Notes: a model not told the origin generated them from the letters alone. 64,000 nt of DNA from Aquatica leii (GCA_035610365.1 CM069432.1:78992520-79056519); one strand, 5' to 3'. Counted from the stretch's first letter, positions 24,513 to 34,807 are shown. Made by a program: numbers and translations.

Positions 24513-24884
24513 GAGAAATCGAAGAACTCAAACAAGCAACCGAAATCTAACTAAAAGTTAGGTAATCAACTTGTGAACCAAGCTAGATTCTAAATTCAGA
24601 AAAGGTAAGAAAGAAAACGATAAACTTGGAAAAGCAAACGAAAATCTAACAAAGAACCACTACAGAGTTAGGATTCTAGAATCTGGCTTGGTTCACAAGT
24701 CGATTACCTAACTCTGTAGTGGTTCTTTGTTAGATTTTCGTTTGCTTTTTCAAGTTTATCGTTTTCTTTCTTACCTTTTCTGAGTTTAGAATCTGGCTTG
24801 GTTCACAAATTGATTACCTAATTTTTGAGAAGTGTTTAGTTAGATTTCGGTTGCTTCTTTGAGTTCTTCGATTTCGCTATTACC
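24509..24884. repeat. Long hairpin, arms ~165 bp
   Basis: Left arm GAGAGAAATCGAAGAACTCA... to ...CACTACAGAGTTAGG (24674) pairs with right arm CTAACTCTGTAGTGG... to ...GAGTTCTTCGATTTCGCTA. The loop is about 35 nt. The sequence TGGCTTGGTTCACAA is present in the loop, in the right arm, and inverted in the left arm, giving three copies within one structure. Confidence 0.8.
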
Positions 24885-24965
24885 GCTATTACAACGTTTA
24901 TCAAATCCATTATTTTAAAGTAGGCATCAAAAGTTTATAGAAAATTATTATATAAATACGTAATA

Positions 24966-25160
24966 TTATCCGTTACCAAAGCAAACTAAATTATCGTCAT
25001 CCTTACTACACATATCAGCCACTGTTCTCACTTCAGAACTAAAAAACTTCCATGTATCTCCAATGTTAACTTTCCATACCTTATTGTCTATTTTCTTATG
25101 GCCTTTAGGTTTTACAACTCTTTGCAATACTTTAGTTAAATTATAGCGACGCAAATCTAG
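24966..25160 (-). other. Exon-like frame inside the CGGAGAGAAAT element
   Basis: A minus-strand frame of about 63 codons preceded by an acceptor-like TTATTTCTAG/ATTTGCGT near 25160. It reads VLQRVVKPKGHKKIDNKVWK and ends CFGNG. The composition is protein-like, but I do not recognise the domain. It may be the last exon of this element's own protein, since no other coding sequence is visible within the ends. Could be chance. Confidence 0.3.
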
Positions 25161-26374
25161 AAATAAGAAGTATGTGTATTAGAAAATGTAAATAAACAGA
25201 AAGTGATCAAAAGTGTTTCAACTTTCAATTTAATCTAATTCGTAGCTTTAATATTAATCAAAATAGCAATAATAAACAGATAACTTTGAACATCTTGTAT
25301 ATCTAATTCTAATTCAAGTTAAAGTGATGGTGAATTTCGTTACTTTTGAGTAATCGTTACTATTCTTTACTTATACTTTTTGTATTCGTTACTTTAACTC
25401 GTTATTTGATTTTTTTGGATACTATGACTACTTTGACAACTGTATGTTTTTGTGGTAATAAATACGGGTACCGGAATATAATTCTTTGAATCGTTTCGCG
25501 ATAGGGATTTGATTACCTTAGACGTATATGCATAAATGACTAGAACGTGTTGTAAAATTCTAATTTATGTAAACATTTTTGACATTTTGACAGTAGCTGA
25601 TACCGGAGAAACTTATCATTTTAAATACAAAACAGAACATATGTACCTACTTTGGATTGTTAGTATTTATTAACGTTTTTAATATCAATTTTAAGAAATG
25701 GAAATACGCACAATATATAATGTAAAATTGAGATAAACGGCAAATTAATTTGGTACACCTCATACAAATACATACTTTATAATGTAATATATTTTCATTA
25801 CCTACTAGTTTACGCAAGAATTATAAATTTGTATGTGAATGTCTTATAAGTACTATTATCTGTATCTTATGTATATTCGTAGAAAATAATTAATATACTA
25901 ACATTAGAACTCAAAAAACAGAAATATATGACAATTTTATTACATTTTGCTTACCTTTTGATCAGTTGATAAAATCACTTTTGTAGATGATGCAATGCAC
26001 ACACTATCTGCGTGTGAAACGTTCTGCTGCTTTTGCTGGTGTATCATAATATAAGGTTTGTTCATAACTTAAGATAAAATTATAACTATAGTGATAACTA
26101 GTAAAATATGAAAACAATTCATAACTTTATTACATTTATAAACCATATTCATAATACATGAATATACGTAACGCATACAAATTGCACTCTTAGGAATGTT
26201 GTATGCGTATTACGCATAACATCATAATATAATTCATATTTTATAAATTTTATTAAATGTGTAATTTATGAACATACTATTCATAACTGGTGATTGCAGA
26301 TTTCTCTCCGGCATTATTTTGCATAATGATCGATTCATCGTGATTAAAATGATCGTTCTGGCCATTGCTTTAAA

Positions 26375-26889
26375 TGTTTTTTGTTGATGCTGGCATATGC
26401 CGAATAAAAATATTGTTTTTGCAAATGTTATGGATCCATTTTTTTAGCACCTTGTCTAAGAAATACTTACTTTTTAAAAAATAAAAAAAATTATAAACAG
26501 AATTTTTTTATGTTTATTTTACCATGCTAAAAGCACTTCAATACAAATCCAACAATACATAAAATATTTTTACAATTGTTTTAAAAAATTCGCAAAAATA
26601 TTTTAAAAATACTAATACTAATTGCATTTTCAAAACTTAATTTTTAAGATACTAACAACTTAATTTTTTTTTTACTTTTTGGGCTTATTTTTTACAGAAG
26701 CTGTAGTTGTTGATATGAACATCAACCTAAGATACTCAAATGTAGTAGTTTCTCAAACATACGAAAGAAAACGTCCATTGTTATTTATTGATGATGATCG
26801 TGATGACGAATAAATTTATTCTTTCTACAGCTCCAGTTCACTAAACGAAGGTATAAGTAGACAAGCAATAATAAGTAATTTTTTTAATA
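26375..26889. other. Intergenic, nothing recognised
   Basis: AT-rich non-coding DNA between the hAT right end and the Penelope relic. Confidence 0.5.
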
Positions 26890-26959
26890 TATATGTTTTA
26901 TAGTTGAAGATACGTCCTATAATATTTTGAAGATACTGGAACGACCACAGTGTGTGCTC

Positions 26960-27344
26960 AAATTCGGAATCTTTTTTCTTCTAATATTCACAATAATAAT
27001 AATTTAAATAAAAGTGGAGTTTACAAATTAATTTGTTCTTGTAAAAAAATTTATATTGGTATGACACAAAGATTTTTTAAACTAAATTTAATGAACATCT
27101 TAGATATTTAAAAAATAGTTCAATATACATTAATAATACAAATTCAGTAAAATCTACATTTGCACAACATGTTTTGGATAATCGTCATACTCTTTTTTCT
27201 AACAAATTATTTCATCATTTTAATATCAATAATAAACAAATTCTTGAATTACTAGAGTTCATTTATATTAAAATATCAAATACATTTTTTTTGTTGAACG
27301 ATCCAACCAATTTCAATTATGATTTTTTTTGTAGACTTTTCTAA
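26960..27344 (+). pseudogene. Penelope-like GIY-YIG endonuclease remnant
   Basis: Reads SGVYKLICSCKKIYIGMTQR at about 27013-27075, the GIY-YIG pair (GVY...YIG) with the Cys-containing insertion typical of Penelope-like elements. One frame later it continues EHLRYLKNS, then STFAQHVLDNRHTLF and ILELLEFIYIK, and stops at 27342. One frameshift lies near 27090. The reverse transcriptase that normally precedes the nuclease is absent. The nuclease would have nicked target DNA for priming; it is broken here. Confidence 0.75.
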
Positions 27345-27376
27345 AGATGGGCTTGATTATTTTAAAGCTCGAAACA
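27337..27376 (+). ncRNA. Degenerate hammerhead motif at the Penelope 3' end
   Basis: Starting at the endonuclease stop codon: CTAAAGATGG, then GCTT...AAGC as a short stem II, then TCGAAAC. The order matches a hammerhead core with changes in the CUGAUGA box. The placement immediately after the endonuclease is where Penelope-like elements carry ribozyme-bearing repeats. Confidence 0.4.
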
Positions 27377-27911
27377 TATGTAAAATATACATTTTGAAAG
27401 TTAACGAATTTATTATTGGTGGACTGGTAAATTGAATAATTAAAAAAATTGACCAATAACAATGAATCCCCTTAACAATTTAGTTTTAATTTAATTTGCA
27501 TTGTTTTAGTTATTTCTGTCTTCGATTTATATTTTAGGCGAATAAATAAATATTTAAATATACATATTTTTTGTTTTCTTAAATATAAAACATGATATTG
27601 TTTAAGTTTATTTGACATTGACTTGTGTCGTAACAATACAAGCTATTGTTTATGATATTAACCTGTTTTGAACAGGTAAACGGTAAAGTAAACACAAATA
27701 TAAGAAAATGTTCTAACTCGTACTTCATAACAAATAAGTAAGTTCGCAACATAAAAACCACGATTTTGCAGATGGCAGCAGGTCTTAGCCTATTAGTTTA
27801 TGAAAAGAGGGGGTACAGACGGGTAAAAAAAGAGAAACAAGAGAGATAAAGCTAAAGTACGATTTTTAACACACTATTTGCGCCTCTTCTTAAATTATTA
27901 CTCAATGCTTA
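27377..27911. other. Intergenic between Penelope relic and macrodomain frame
   Basis: AT-rich, no gene. The last 100 bp may belong to the 3' region of gypsy A. Confidence 0.4.
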
Positions 27912-27953
27912 TACTGAGGTTCTGGAAAAGCTAGGTTCGGAGTTACCACCGAG

Positions 27954-28108
27954 TGTTGCGTAGTGTTTAAGTTGGTGGTAGTTCTAGTTCCCTAGTGGTA
28001 ACCAACCAATGTTAATAAAGATGTGTGTGTTGTAAGTTGCAAGAATAAAGATTAAGTTTAATATAATATAAATCAGGAACATTGTTTACACAGACCCTCC
28101 ACTAAACA
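27954..28108 (+). repeat. 5' LTR of gypsy B
   Basis: From TGTTGCGTAGTG to CCACTAAACA. It contains AATAAAGATTAAG as a polyadenylation-type signal. It is followed by TGGCGCACTAGG, a TGGCGC-type primer-binding site. Confidence 0.92.
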
Positions 28109-28244
28109 TGGCGCACTAGGTGGTAGCTTAAAGTAGAAAATAAAATTTACCTTATAGTGGAGGAGTACTTAAATTTTACCATAAAATTTTAAAAGTGAGG
28201 TTAACCACGTGAACTGTGAGTAAATTTTTTTTAATTATACAAAG

Positions 28245-29090
28245 ATGGTAGACAAATATGAAGAACAGATTACGGCGCCAATAAAATTTGACGGAAATTT
28301 AGCCGAAAATTTTAAACGGTTTAAACAACAATTCGAAATATATTTATTAGCAAGCGGCAAAGATAAAAAGGAAGATTCGGTAAAGGTAGCTATATTACTA
28401 AATGTCATGGGTGAAGATGGTATTTATGTCTACAATTCTTTAAAATTAACTGATACTGAGAAGCAGAATTTTATGAAAGTGATAGAGGAATTTGAGAAAT
28501 ATGTGAATCCGAAGAGAAACATAATTAATGACAGATTTGTGTTTTTTAAAAAAGTGATGGAAGAAGGGGAATCCTTTGATCATTTCCTACAAGACATTAA
28601 AAAGTTAGTGAACAGTTGCAAATTCGGAGACAAAAAAGAAGCAATGTTAAGAGACAAAATTGTGCTGTGCATAAAAGATGCGGGGTTGCAAGAGAAGTTG
28701 TTAAATGTTGAAGACTTAAAGTTAGAAAAATGTATAGAAGTATGCAGAGCCAGCAGTGTGATAAAAGGGCAGCCAAAAATCATCCAAAGGGAAGAGATGA
28801 AAATTAATGTGATAAAAAATAAATGTGACAAGTCGCCTTGCAATTCGCAGTATAAAGACAAAAATAATGAGAGTGAAAAATTTAAACAAAACTCAAGGAA
28901 TGTGAAGACGAAGAAATTTAAGTGTTTTAGGTGTAACCGTGTACATGGTCTAAATGAATGTCCAGGTTATGGAAAGTTTGTGACCGGTGTGGAAATAAGA
29001 ATCATTTCAAGAGTTGCTACCGGGTGAAAATGGTAAAAGAAGTCGAAGATATGGGAGGTGAATGCTCGTATGAAAGCTCATTGAATGTTT
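28245..29090 (+). pseudogene. Gypsy B gag
   Basis: A 260-codon frame. The capsid-like region runs to about residue 180 (APIKFDGNLAENFKRFKQQF, ERFVFFKK-like and LRDKIVLCIKDAGLQEKLL), the gag seen in K02A2.6-like gypsy elements. A first CCHC-like knuckle, CFRCNRVHGLNEC, is at about 228-240. A one-base shift near 28970 then throws out the second knuckle (VCDRCGNKNHFKSC in the adjacent frame, stopping near 29090). Gag would bind RNA and build the particle. The ATG at 28245 is 137 bp after the LTR, a normal leader. Confidence 0.8.
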
Positions 29091-29148
29091 AATCTGTAAA
29101 ATTAGTAAATTTAAGGTCAGTACATTCCGTTGGCTAGAGACTATTAGA

Positions 29149-30292
29149 ATGAATGGTAAAAATGTTGAGGTTAAATTGGATACAGGAGCTAACGTAAATC
29201 TGATATCGTCTCTAGGTAACACAAAGGTACAAAAAACAAATATTGTGTTGGAGGCTTATGGAGGTACAAAAATTAGGCCATTGGGCAAAGTAAATTTAAT
29301 GTGTAACGTAAATTCATTGTCAAAATTAACTGAATTTATTGTAGTGAATCACAAATCCGTACCTCTACTGGGACTTCAATCCTGCATAAATTTACAGTTA
29401 CGGCAGAGAGTTAATAATGTTAAAAGCAGTGCGGATAAGAGTAGTTTTGTAGATATGAACGAGAGGTTATTTAGAGGGGTAGGAAAGTTTTATCAGAAAT
29501 GTAAGATAAATTTAAAAGATGAGGCAGTCCCAGTTGTAAAATCCCCAAGGAGAGTGCCCATTGCACTACAGGCAAAGTTAAAAGAAAAATTGGTAAAATT
29601 ATAGAAAAATGTAAGGGATTGGTAGAGTGGAAGAGCAACTTGGTAATTATAGAAAAACCAGATGGGTCAATTAGGTTGTGCTTGGATCCGATAGAGATAA
29701 ACAAGAATATAAAAAGGGAGTTTTGTTTAATACCTACACATTAAATGAAATTAGTGCTAAGTTGACAAGTAAAGCTTGTTTTTCTGTATTGAATCTAAAA
29801 GATGGGTTTTACCATGTAGAATTAGATGAAAAATCAGCTGATATATGTACTTTTTCAACGCCATTTGGTTATGTTAAATTTAAAAAACTTCCTTTTGGTC
29901 TAAGTAGTGCTCTAGAATATTTCCAAAAAATAAACAATCAAATTTTCGGTGATATTGAGGGGGTAATAATTTACTTTGATAACCTGTTAATAGCAGGTAC
30001 AAATGAAAAGACACATTACAAAATTTTAAGTAAAGTGGTAGAACGTGCAAACAATTTAAATGTAAAATTTAACAAAAATAAATTACAGTATAGAGTACCG
30101 GAAGTTAAATATTTAGGTCACATTTTCTCAAAGGAGGGTGTAAGACCTGATAATGACCACATTAAATCAATAATAAATTTGAAAGAGACTAAAAATAAAA
30201 AAGATTTACAGAGGGTTTTGGGTAGTTTTAATTATTTTAGAAATTTCATACCAAACATGTCACAAGTACCTTTACGAGCATTCTTGAAGTGA
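29149..30292 (+). pseudogene. Gypsy B protease and reverse transcriptase
   Basis: Protease: LDTGANVNLIS, so the D-T-G site is intact. RT is spread over at least two frames: NLVIIEKPDGSIRLCLDP before a shift at about 29700, then VLNLKDGFYHVEL, FSTPFGYVKFKKLPFGL, YFDNLLIAG and YLGHIFSKEGVRPDN. Two of the three catalytic Asp are Asn: LNLKDG (norm L-D-L-K-D-G) and YFDN (norm Y-x-D-D). A stop at 30290 ends the RT before RNase H. DNA synthesis by this copy is excluded. Confidence 0.87.
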
Positions 30293-30295
30293 GAG

Positions 30296-31030
30296 ATGTA
30301 CTTTGAGTGGACAGAGAAACAACAGAGGGCATTCAATAATTTAAAAGAAGTTTTGTCACGGGCACCTGGGTTAGTAAATTTTAATAAAAACAAACAGGTT
30401 AGTGATCAAACAAATGCATCGAAAGATGGAATAGGAACATGCTTGATGCAAGCTGGTAGAATAGTAAGTTATGCATCTCGTTATATGACAGAAACAGAAC
30501 AGAGGTTCGCGCAAATTGAGAAGGAATACTTAGCTGTTTTATTTGCAGTTAAGAAGTTCCATAATTTTGTATATGGTAGAAAATTGATAGTATGGTCAAA
30601 CTATCAGCCACTAGTAACCATAAATAAAAAAGCCATTTGTGAAGTAGTATCACCAAGGCTGCAACGAATTAAATTAAAATTGCTTAGGTATAATATTGAA
30701 ATTAAGTATTTACCAGGAAGTAAAATGTATGTGGCAGATCTACTATCACGGAATTATTTAAAAGAGAAAGTAGAGAATGATCCCTCATTAACTGAAGTCA
30801 CACACAATGTACATTCAATTGTTAATATGTCCAAGTCAAAAAAATTAGAATTTCAAAAAGAAACTCTCAATGATCCAATTTTGAAACAAATACTAAATTT
30901 TAGTAGAGAAGGGTGGCCCAAACAAATTGATAATTTAAGTTTGGGAAATTTCTTTACGTTAAGGTATGATATACATAATATTGAAAATATTTTGTTTTAC
31001 AAAGATAGAATATTACATAGTTCCTTTTAA
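30296..31030 (+). pseudogene. Gypsy B RNase H and connection domain
   Basis: A 244-codon frame: FEWTEKQQRAFNNLK (tether), then RNase H with QTNASKDGIG (norm D-A-S), QIEKEYLAVLFAV (catalytic Glu kept) and VWSNYQPL (norm T-D-H-x-P-L). Two active-site Asp are therefore Asn. The tail LPGSKMYVADLLSRN and the start of the integrase zinc region follow, and the frame stops at 31028. Confidence 0.85.
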
Positions 31031-31936
31031 GTTAAGAGAGAATATGTTAAGTTTAGCACATTAAAGGCATTGTGGAATAAATAGAACGAAAGCTAGGGCA
31101 AAAGAAGCTTTTTATTGGCCTTCTTTGAGCAAAGACGTAGAAAATTATGTAAAAAAATGTAAGCTGTGTGAACAATATAAACCCGCAAATTGTCCAGAAC
31201 CTATGTTACCTCATACGATACCTGATAGACCTCTTGATAAATAGCATCAGATATTTGTGAATATGGAAGTAAAGCCTATCTAATAATTTTTGATTATTAT
31301 TCTAAATGGCTCGAAGTCATTCATATTCAAAACAAGAGTGCGGATGAATTAATAAGTAAATTTAAACAAAGTCTTTTCTACACACGGTATCCCTGATCAG
31401 TTGATTGCCGATAATGTGCCATATAACTTGTAGTTTTAAAAATTTTGCTGAAAAATATGGATTTGAAATTTGCACAAGTAGTCCAAGGATGTGACTTAGA
31501 TATTGCCTTACTAAATTATCGAAATACCTTCATTGAACATTTAAAGTATACTCCTGCTCAGTTGCTAATGGGCAGACGTTTAAAAACAATATCACCTATT
31601 AGGAGTAAATTGTTAACACCTCAAACACCAATTAATGCACTTATCTCAAAAAACATAATTAATAAGCAAAATTTAACCAAATGGTATTATGATAGGAAGG
31701 CTAAAGAAAGAAGTGAATTTGAAAAAGGGGAAAATATAACTATAAGGAAAGGAAAAGAATGGGAACCAGGAGTAGTTGTTGAAAAACACTCTACACATAA
31801 ATCATATGTTGTGAAAGATACTAAAGGCGAAATAATTCGTAGAAACACAGTTAATTTAAGAAAATCATTAAATAAGTATGAAATGAATAAATCAGAATTA
31901 GTAGAAAATGAAAGTAATAATAATAATCTTAAGTAG
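31031..31936 (+). pseudogene. Gypsy B integrase
   Basis: The N-terminal HHCC region is interrupted by a stop (LAH-stop-RHCG), then EAFYWPSLSKDVENYV and CKLCEQYK follow. A TAG replaces a probable Trp (DK-stop-HQIF), and the first catalytic Asp is Asn (FVNME). The second, in ADNVPY, keeps Asp but has lost the following Gly. The remaining C terminus (31445-31936) is clean: YRNTFIEHLKYTPAQLLMGR and the SH3-like GVVVEKHSTHKSYVVKD. It ends 104 bp before the 3' LTR. Confidence 0.83.
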
Positions 31937-32040
31937 ATGTTAAATACAGGAAGAGAGACTAAAAGACAAATTAGATTACCATATAAATATAAGTATTACG
32001 TAGTAGGGTAACATTTTTAAAATTATTAAAAAAAGGGGGA

Positions 32041-32191
32041 TGTTGCGTAGTGTTTAAGTTGGTGGTAGTCCTAGTTCCCTAGTAGTAACCAACCAATGTT
32101 AATAAAGATGTATGTGTTGTAAGTTGCAAGACTAAAGATTAAGTTTTAAAATAAATCAGGAACATTGTTTACACAGACCCTCCACTAAACA
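32041..32191 (+). repeat. 3' LTR of gypsy B
   Basis: TGTTGCGTAGTG to CCACTAAACA, preceded by the polypurine tract AAAAAAAGGGGGA. Confidence 0.92.
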
Positions 32192-32823
32192 CCGAGGAAC
32201 AACAAGACCTGTTCCAAACACAAAAAGATTACACCATCGCACATTGCGTGAGCGAGGATCTTGACATGTACAGAGTGGTTGCAGTCGTATTTGAAAAGAA
32301 GTTTGGGCAGCTAGATGAATTACGAAAACAGCAACCGGTAGCCGGAAAAGTTTTAAAACTACGTGGTGACAGACGCTTAGTTTTCTATTTGGTCACCAAT
32401 AAATACTCACGCACCAAGCCGTTATACGAAAATTTGTGGCGAACATTATAGAATCTCAAAAGAGAAATGGACTTCCAGCATGTGAAGAAATTGGCAGTAC
32501 CCAAACTTGATTGTAGCTTAGATCAACTGAACTGGAGGACAGTTCGAAACATGTTGGAGGTCGTCTTCCGAGGAACACGCGTTCAAGTGTTGGTCTGTAG
32601 TTACCAACCAAGGAGAATATCGAGTCAGGAAAAGTGCATTGACTGTTACTTTTATGGTCAAGGAAGTTGCCGAAATGGAGAAAGCTGCCGCTATCGCCAC
32701 GATTTTTTCTACCGGTGTCACATCCAGTCTCCTGTTCTGAGACAGAACAGTCCTAAGAAGGGGGCAGTGAAAAATGTGTATAAATGCGGTTCAAACAAAT
32801 CAGCAGTCAGTTATTTCCCGTAA
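32192..32823 (+). pseudogene. TARG1-like macrodomain plus CCCH zinc finger, retrotransposon-borne
   Basis: The frame opens left of gypsy B (after a TGA near 27912) and resumes at 32192. It resembles TARG1/OARD1, which removes ADP-ribose from acidic residues: DLFQTQKDYTIAHCVSED, FEKKFGQLDELRKQQ, LVFYLVTNKYSRTKPLYENL, LAVPKLDCSLDQLNW and VRNMLEVVFRGT. Landmarks are changed. The ribose-phosphate loop M-G-x-G-I-A is MYRVVA; the catalytic Lys after Y-L-I/V-T is Asn; Gly residues before S-L-D are lost, though the Asp remains. A TAG at 32449 splits it. A CCCH finger follows (C-x7-C-x5-C-x3-H, CYFYGQGSCRNGESCRYRH), about 32650-32700. It ends at 32823 inside the adjoining A-type LTR. This looks like an extra gene of the gypsy A family, now inactive. 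Confidence 0.72.
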
Positions 32824-33070
32824 TTCGAAGACGGCAGTGTTAAGAAGATTATTCAAGTCTAAATAAATAAGTGATTAACGCGTGTGCGATACATCTACGG
32901 TGTATAACCATGTACGTGACTTTAATCTAAACAAGCGTTAGTGTTTAAATAAATAAAAGTTATCTGCGGACTTTATCTTCGTGTAAGTGATAGTGCTATA
33001 CATAAATTATAGTGTAAGTGTTTTTATTAAATATCCTTAGATTTAATTAGTTCGGTTAGTTATAAGCGTG
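32775..33070 (+). repeat. A-type LTR, 3' copy, truncated or rearranged
   Basis: Matches 16719-17014 with a few percent difference. It is preceded by AGAAGGGGGCAGTGAAAAA, a polypurine tract. Homology stops at AAGCGTG; the last 51 bp of the 5' LTR are replaced by a short AGTTAAAATCGTTACA. Confidence 0.82.
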
Positions 33071-33086
33071 AGTTAAAATCGTTACA

Positions 33087-33705
33087 CTATTTTACTTTTT
33101 ACGATGAGTCAAATGAAATTTCCTTCCAAAAAAATTAGAAGTAATTGATCTCTATCAGGACTAGTTAAAATAACTTACATATAAAGATGCTATGCTATCT
33201 TGCCTTGTGTTCCCCATATCAATAAAATCCATTTTCAGATTAATAACTAATAACGTGTTTTTTTAGAGAATTCTTAAAATTACATAGTTTCGTTGAATTC
33301 AAATTCTATGTGATTTTTTTAGTTGTCCGGTTAATGTCTTCACACATAAAAAACCACCATCTTGCATAAAAAAGTGAATAAAAATATTTCAGTGTACTCA
33401 GAAATCCGATAAATAAAAAAAAAAAATCATTTAAAAAAATCTTAAAGTTTTAATACTGGTAAAAGTTGTAAAAACGCACAAGTCAATGTATTTTAAAGCC
33501 GGTTTAAATAAATGCGTAATAAAAAATATGGATGTCTAAAAAAATGGAACCAACACAAAATGTAATAAATTATAAACATTTCAAAAGAAATCAAAATATA
33601 GATTAACTAAATTATTAGGTATATGGTTTGTTTTGCATTTATACAAACAGTTACTTAACAAAACAATATATAAGAATAAAGATTAATTATGTACTACACT
33701 AAACA
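33087..33705. other. Intergenic downstream of regucalcin copy 1
   Basis: AT-rich; the 3' flank of the minus-strand regucalcin gene. No further feature. Confidence 0.5.
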
Positions 33706-34807
33706 TTAATGAAGTTCATCTATAATATCAGCATAATACATCGGTAAACCTTGTGTACCAAGATTAGTAATTGCAAATAAACTGCCGGCTGCTGGTTGTT
33801 TTATACGTTCAATTGGATTGAGTGGGTGTTTTGACGTTGTGACAAACAAAATATCTAAATCGTGTCCTCCCCAAGCCACAGAAGATACACATTGCGCCGG
33901 AATAGCAATTAACTGTAACACACAACCAGTTTTGGGATTAACTTGAATTACGGCACCTCCATAGTACAGAGCAATCCATAAATTATCGTCTTTGTCTATT
34001 GTCATTCCATCTGGAAAACCACCAATATGTTTATGCTTAGATAAATCAAAAGCAATTCTAGAATTGCTTATAGTTCCACTTTTACTATCATAGTCATATT
34101 CTCGAACAGTTAAAGTTGGCGTATCGATGTAGTAGAATTTATTATTAGCTTTGTTCCAAGCCATGCCATTGCTTATATTGACAGGTTGAATAACACGTGT
34201 TGGATCGTTTAATTTATCTTTTGAAATTGAATAAAGAATTCCTTCATTGGGAACTACGCCAGTCGACGATTCAAATCCCATTGTACCTAAATAGTGAAGA
34301 CTTAAAAAATGTATAAATCGTTTACGACTCGAATAAGCTCACCAATCCACAATCTACCTTCTTTGTCTGCTTTGCCGTCGTTAAATCTACTTGTTGGAAA
34401 CTGTTTAGATACAGTTACCAAATGTTTTTTTGCAGTAATAGGTCCTTTACCATCCCATTCGATAATAGAAACAGATCGTTCTATACCAACTACAAAACGA
34501 TGAGGATTGTTTTTTGTCGGAATGACCGGTGTAGTATTTCCATGTAGATATACAGCATTAAGATCATTTGTTAGATAGTTATAGTTCAATATTCGCCCTT
34601 CAAATATATCAACAAAATAAAGTAAATTAGTTCGAGGGTCCCACGTTGGTCCTTCTCCATGGTCAACCGGCTCTGTAACTTGACGAACTGCAGGTCCATT
34701 AAATAATGATGCGTGGCTGTAAGAAGAAATAAGTAAAAAAGATTAAAATAAATTTATTACCTAAAAGTAATTACGTAAAACAAAGGTATTGCAATTAACA
34801 GCATCAT
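33706..34807 (-). CDS. Secreted regucalcin / SMP-30 family protein, copy 1
   Basis: Three exons: 34761-34807, 34343-34716 and 33706-34286, with GT-AG introns of 44 and 56 nt. The joined frame is 333 codons. It starts MMLLIAIPLFYVITFSHA, a signal peptide, so the product should be secreted. The SMP-30/gluconolactonase beta-propeller follows. Metal ligands of the family are present: Glu in DHGEGPTWD, Asn in ISNGMAWN, Asp in FPDGMTID. The domain runs RLWIGTMGFES across the second intron to PAAGSLFAITNL near the C terminus. Relatives hydrolyse lactones or, in fireflies, recycle luciferin; the substrate here cannot be read from sequence. No stops or frameshifts. A paralogue with the same exon lengths lies head to head at 52843-53933. 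Confidence 0.93.

Larger units (their letters stand above)
23424..26310. mobile_element. Unclassified element with CGGAGAGAAAT ends
   Basis: An 11-bp terminal inverted repeat, CGGAGAGAAAT at 23424-23434 and its complement at 26300-26310. Each end is followed by several hundred bases crowded with ATTCATAA on the left and TTATGAAT on the right. It contains a Penelope relic, a long hairpin and a small minus-strand exon-like frame (24966-25160). No known transposase motif; the superfamily is unknown. Confidence 0.5.
22359..26366. mobile_element. hAT-like element containing nested insertions
   Basis: The left end CAGTGGCTGGGAACG and the right end (complement CAATGGCCAGAACGATC) are imperfect inverted repeats. 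They are flanked by the 8-bp target copies CTTTAAAG (22351-22358) and CTTTAAAT (26367-26374), 7 of 8 matching. Most of its 4 kb is the element bounded at 23424-26310. No transposase is recognisable. Confidence 0.65.
27954..32191 (+). mobile_element. Gypsy element B, full length but decayed
   Basis: A 4.24-kb LTR retrotransposon with 155- and 151-bp LTRs, gag, protease, RT, RNase H and integrase. It is flanked by the perfect 5-bp target duplication CCGAG (27949-27953 and 32192-32196). It sits inside the macrodomain-encoding frame that precedes the A-type LTR, so it is younger than that frame. LTRs differ at only a handful of positions, yet the coding region has many stops and catalytic replacements. 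Confidence 0.92.
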
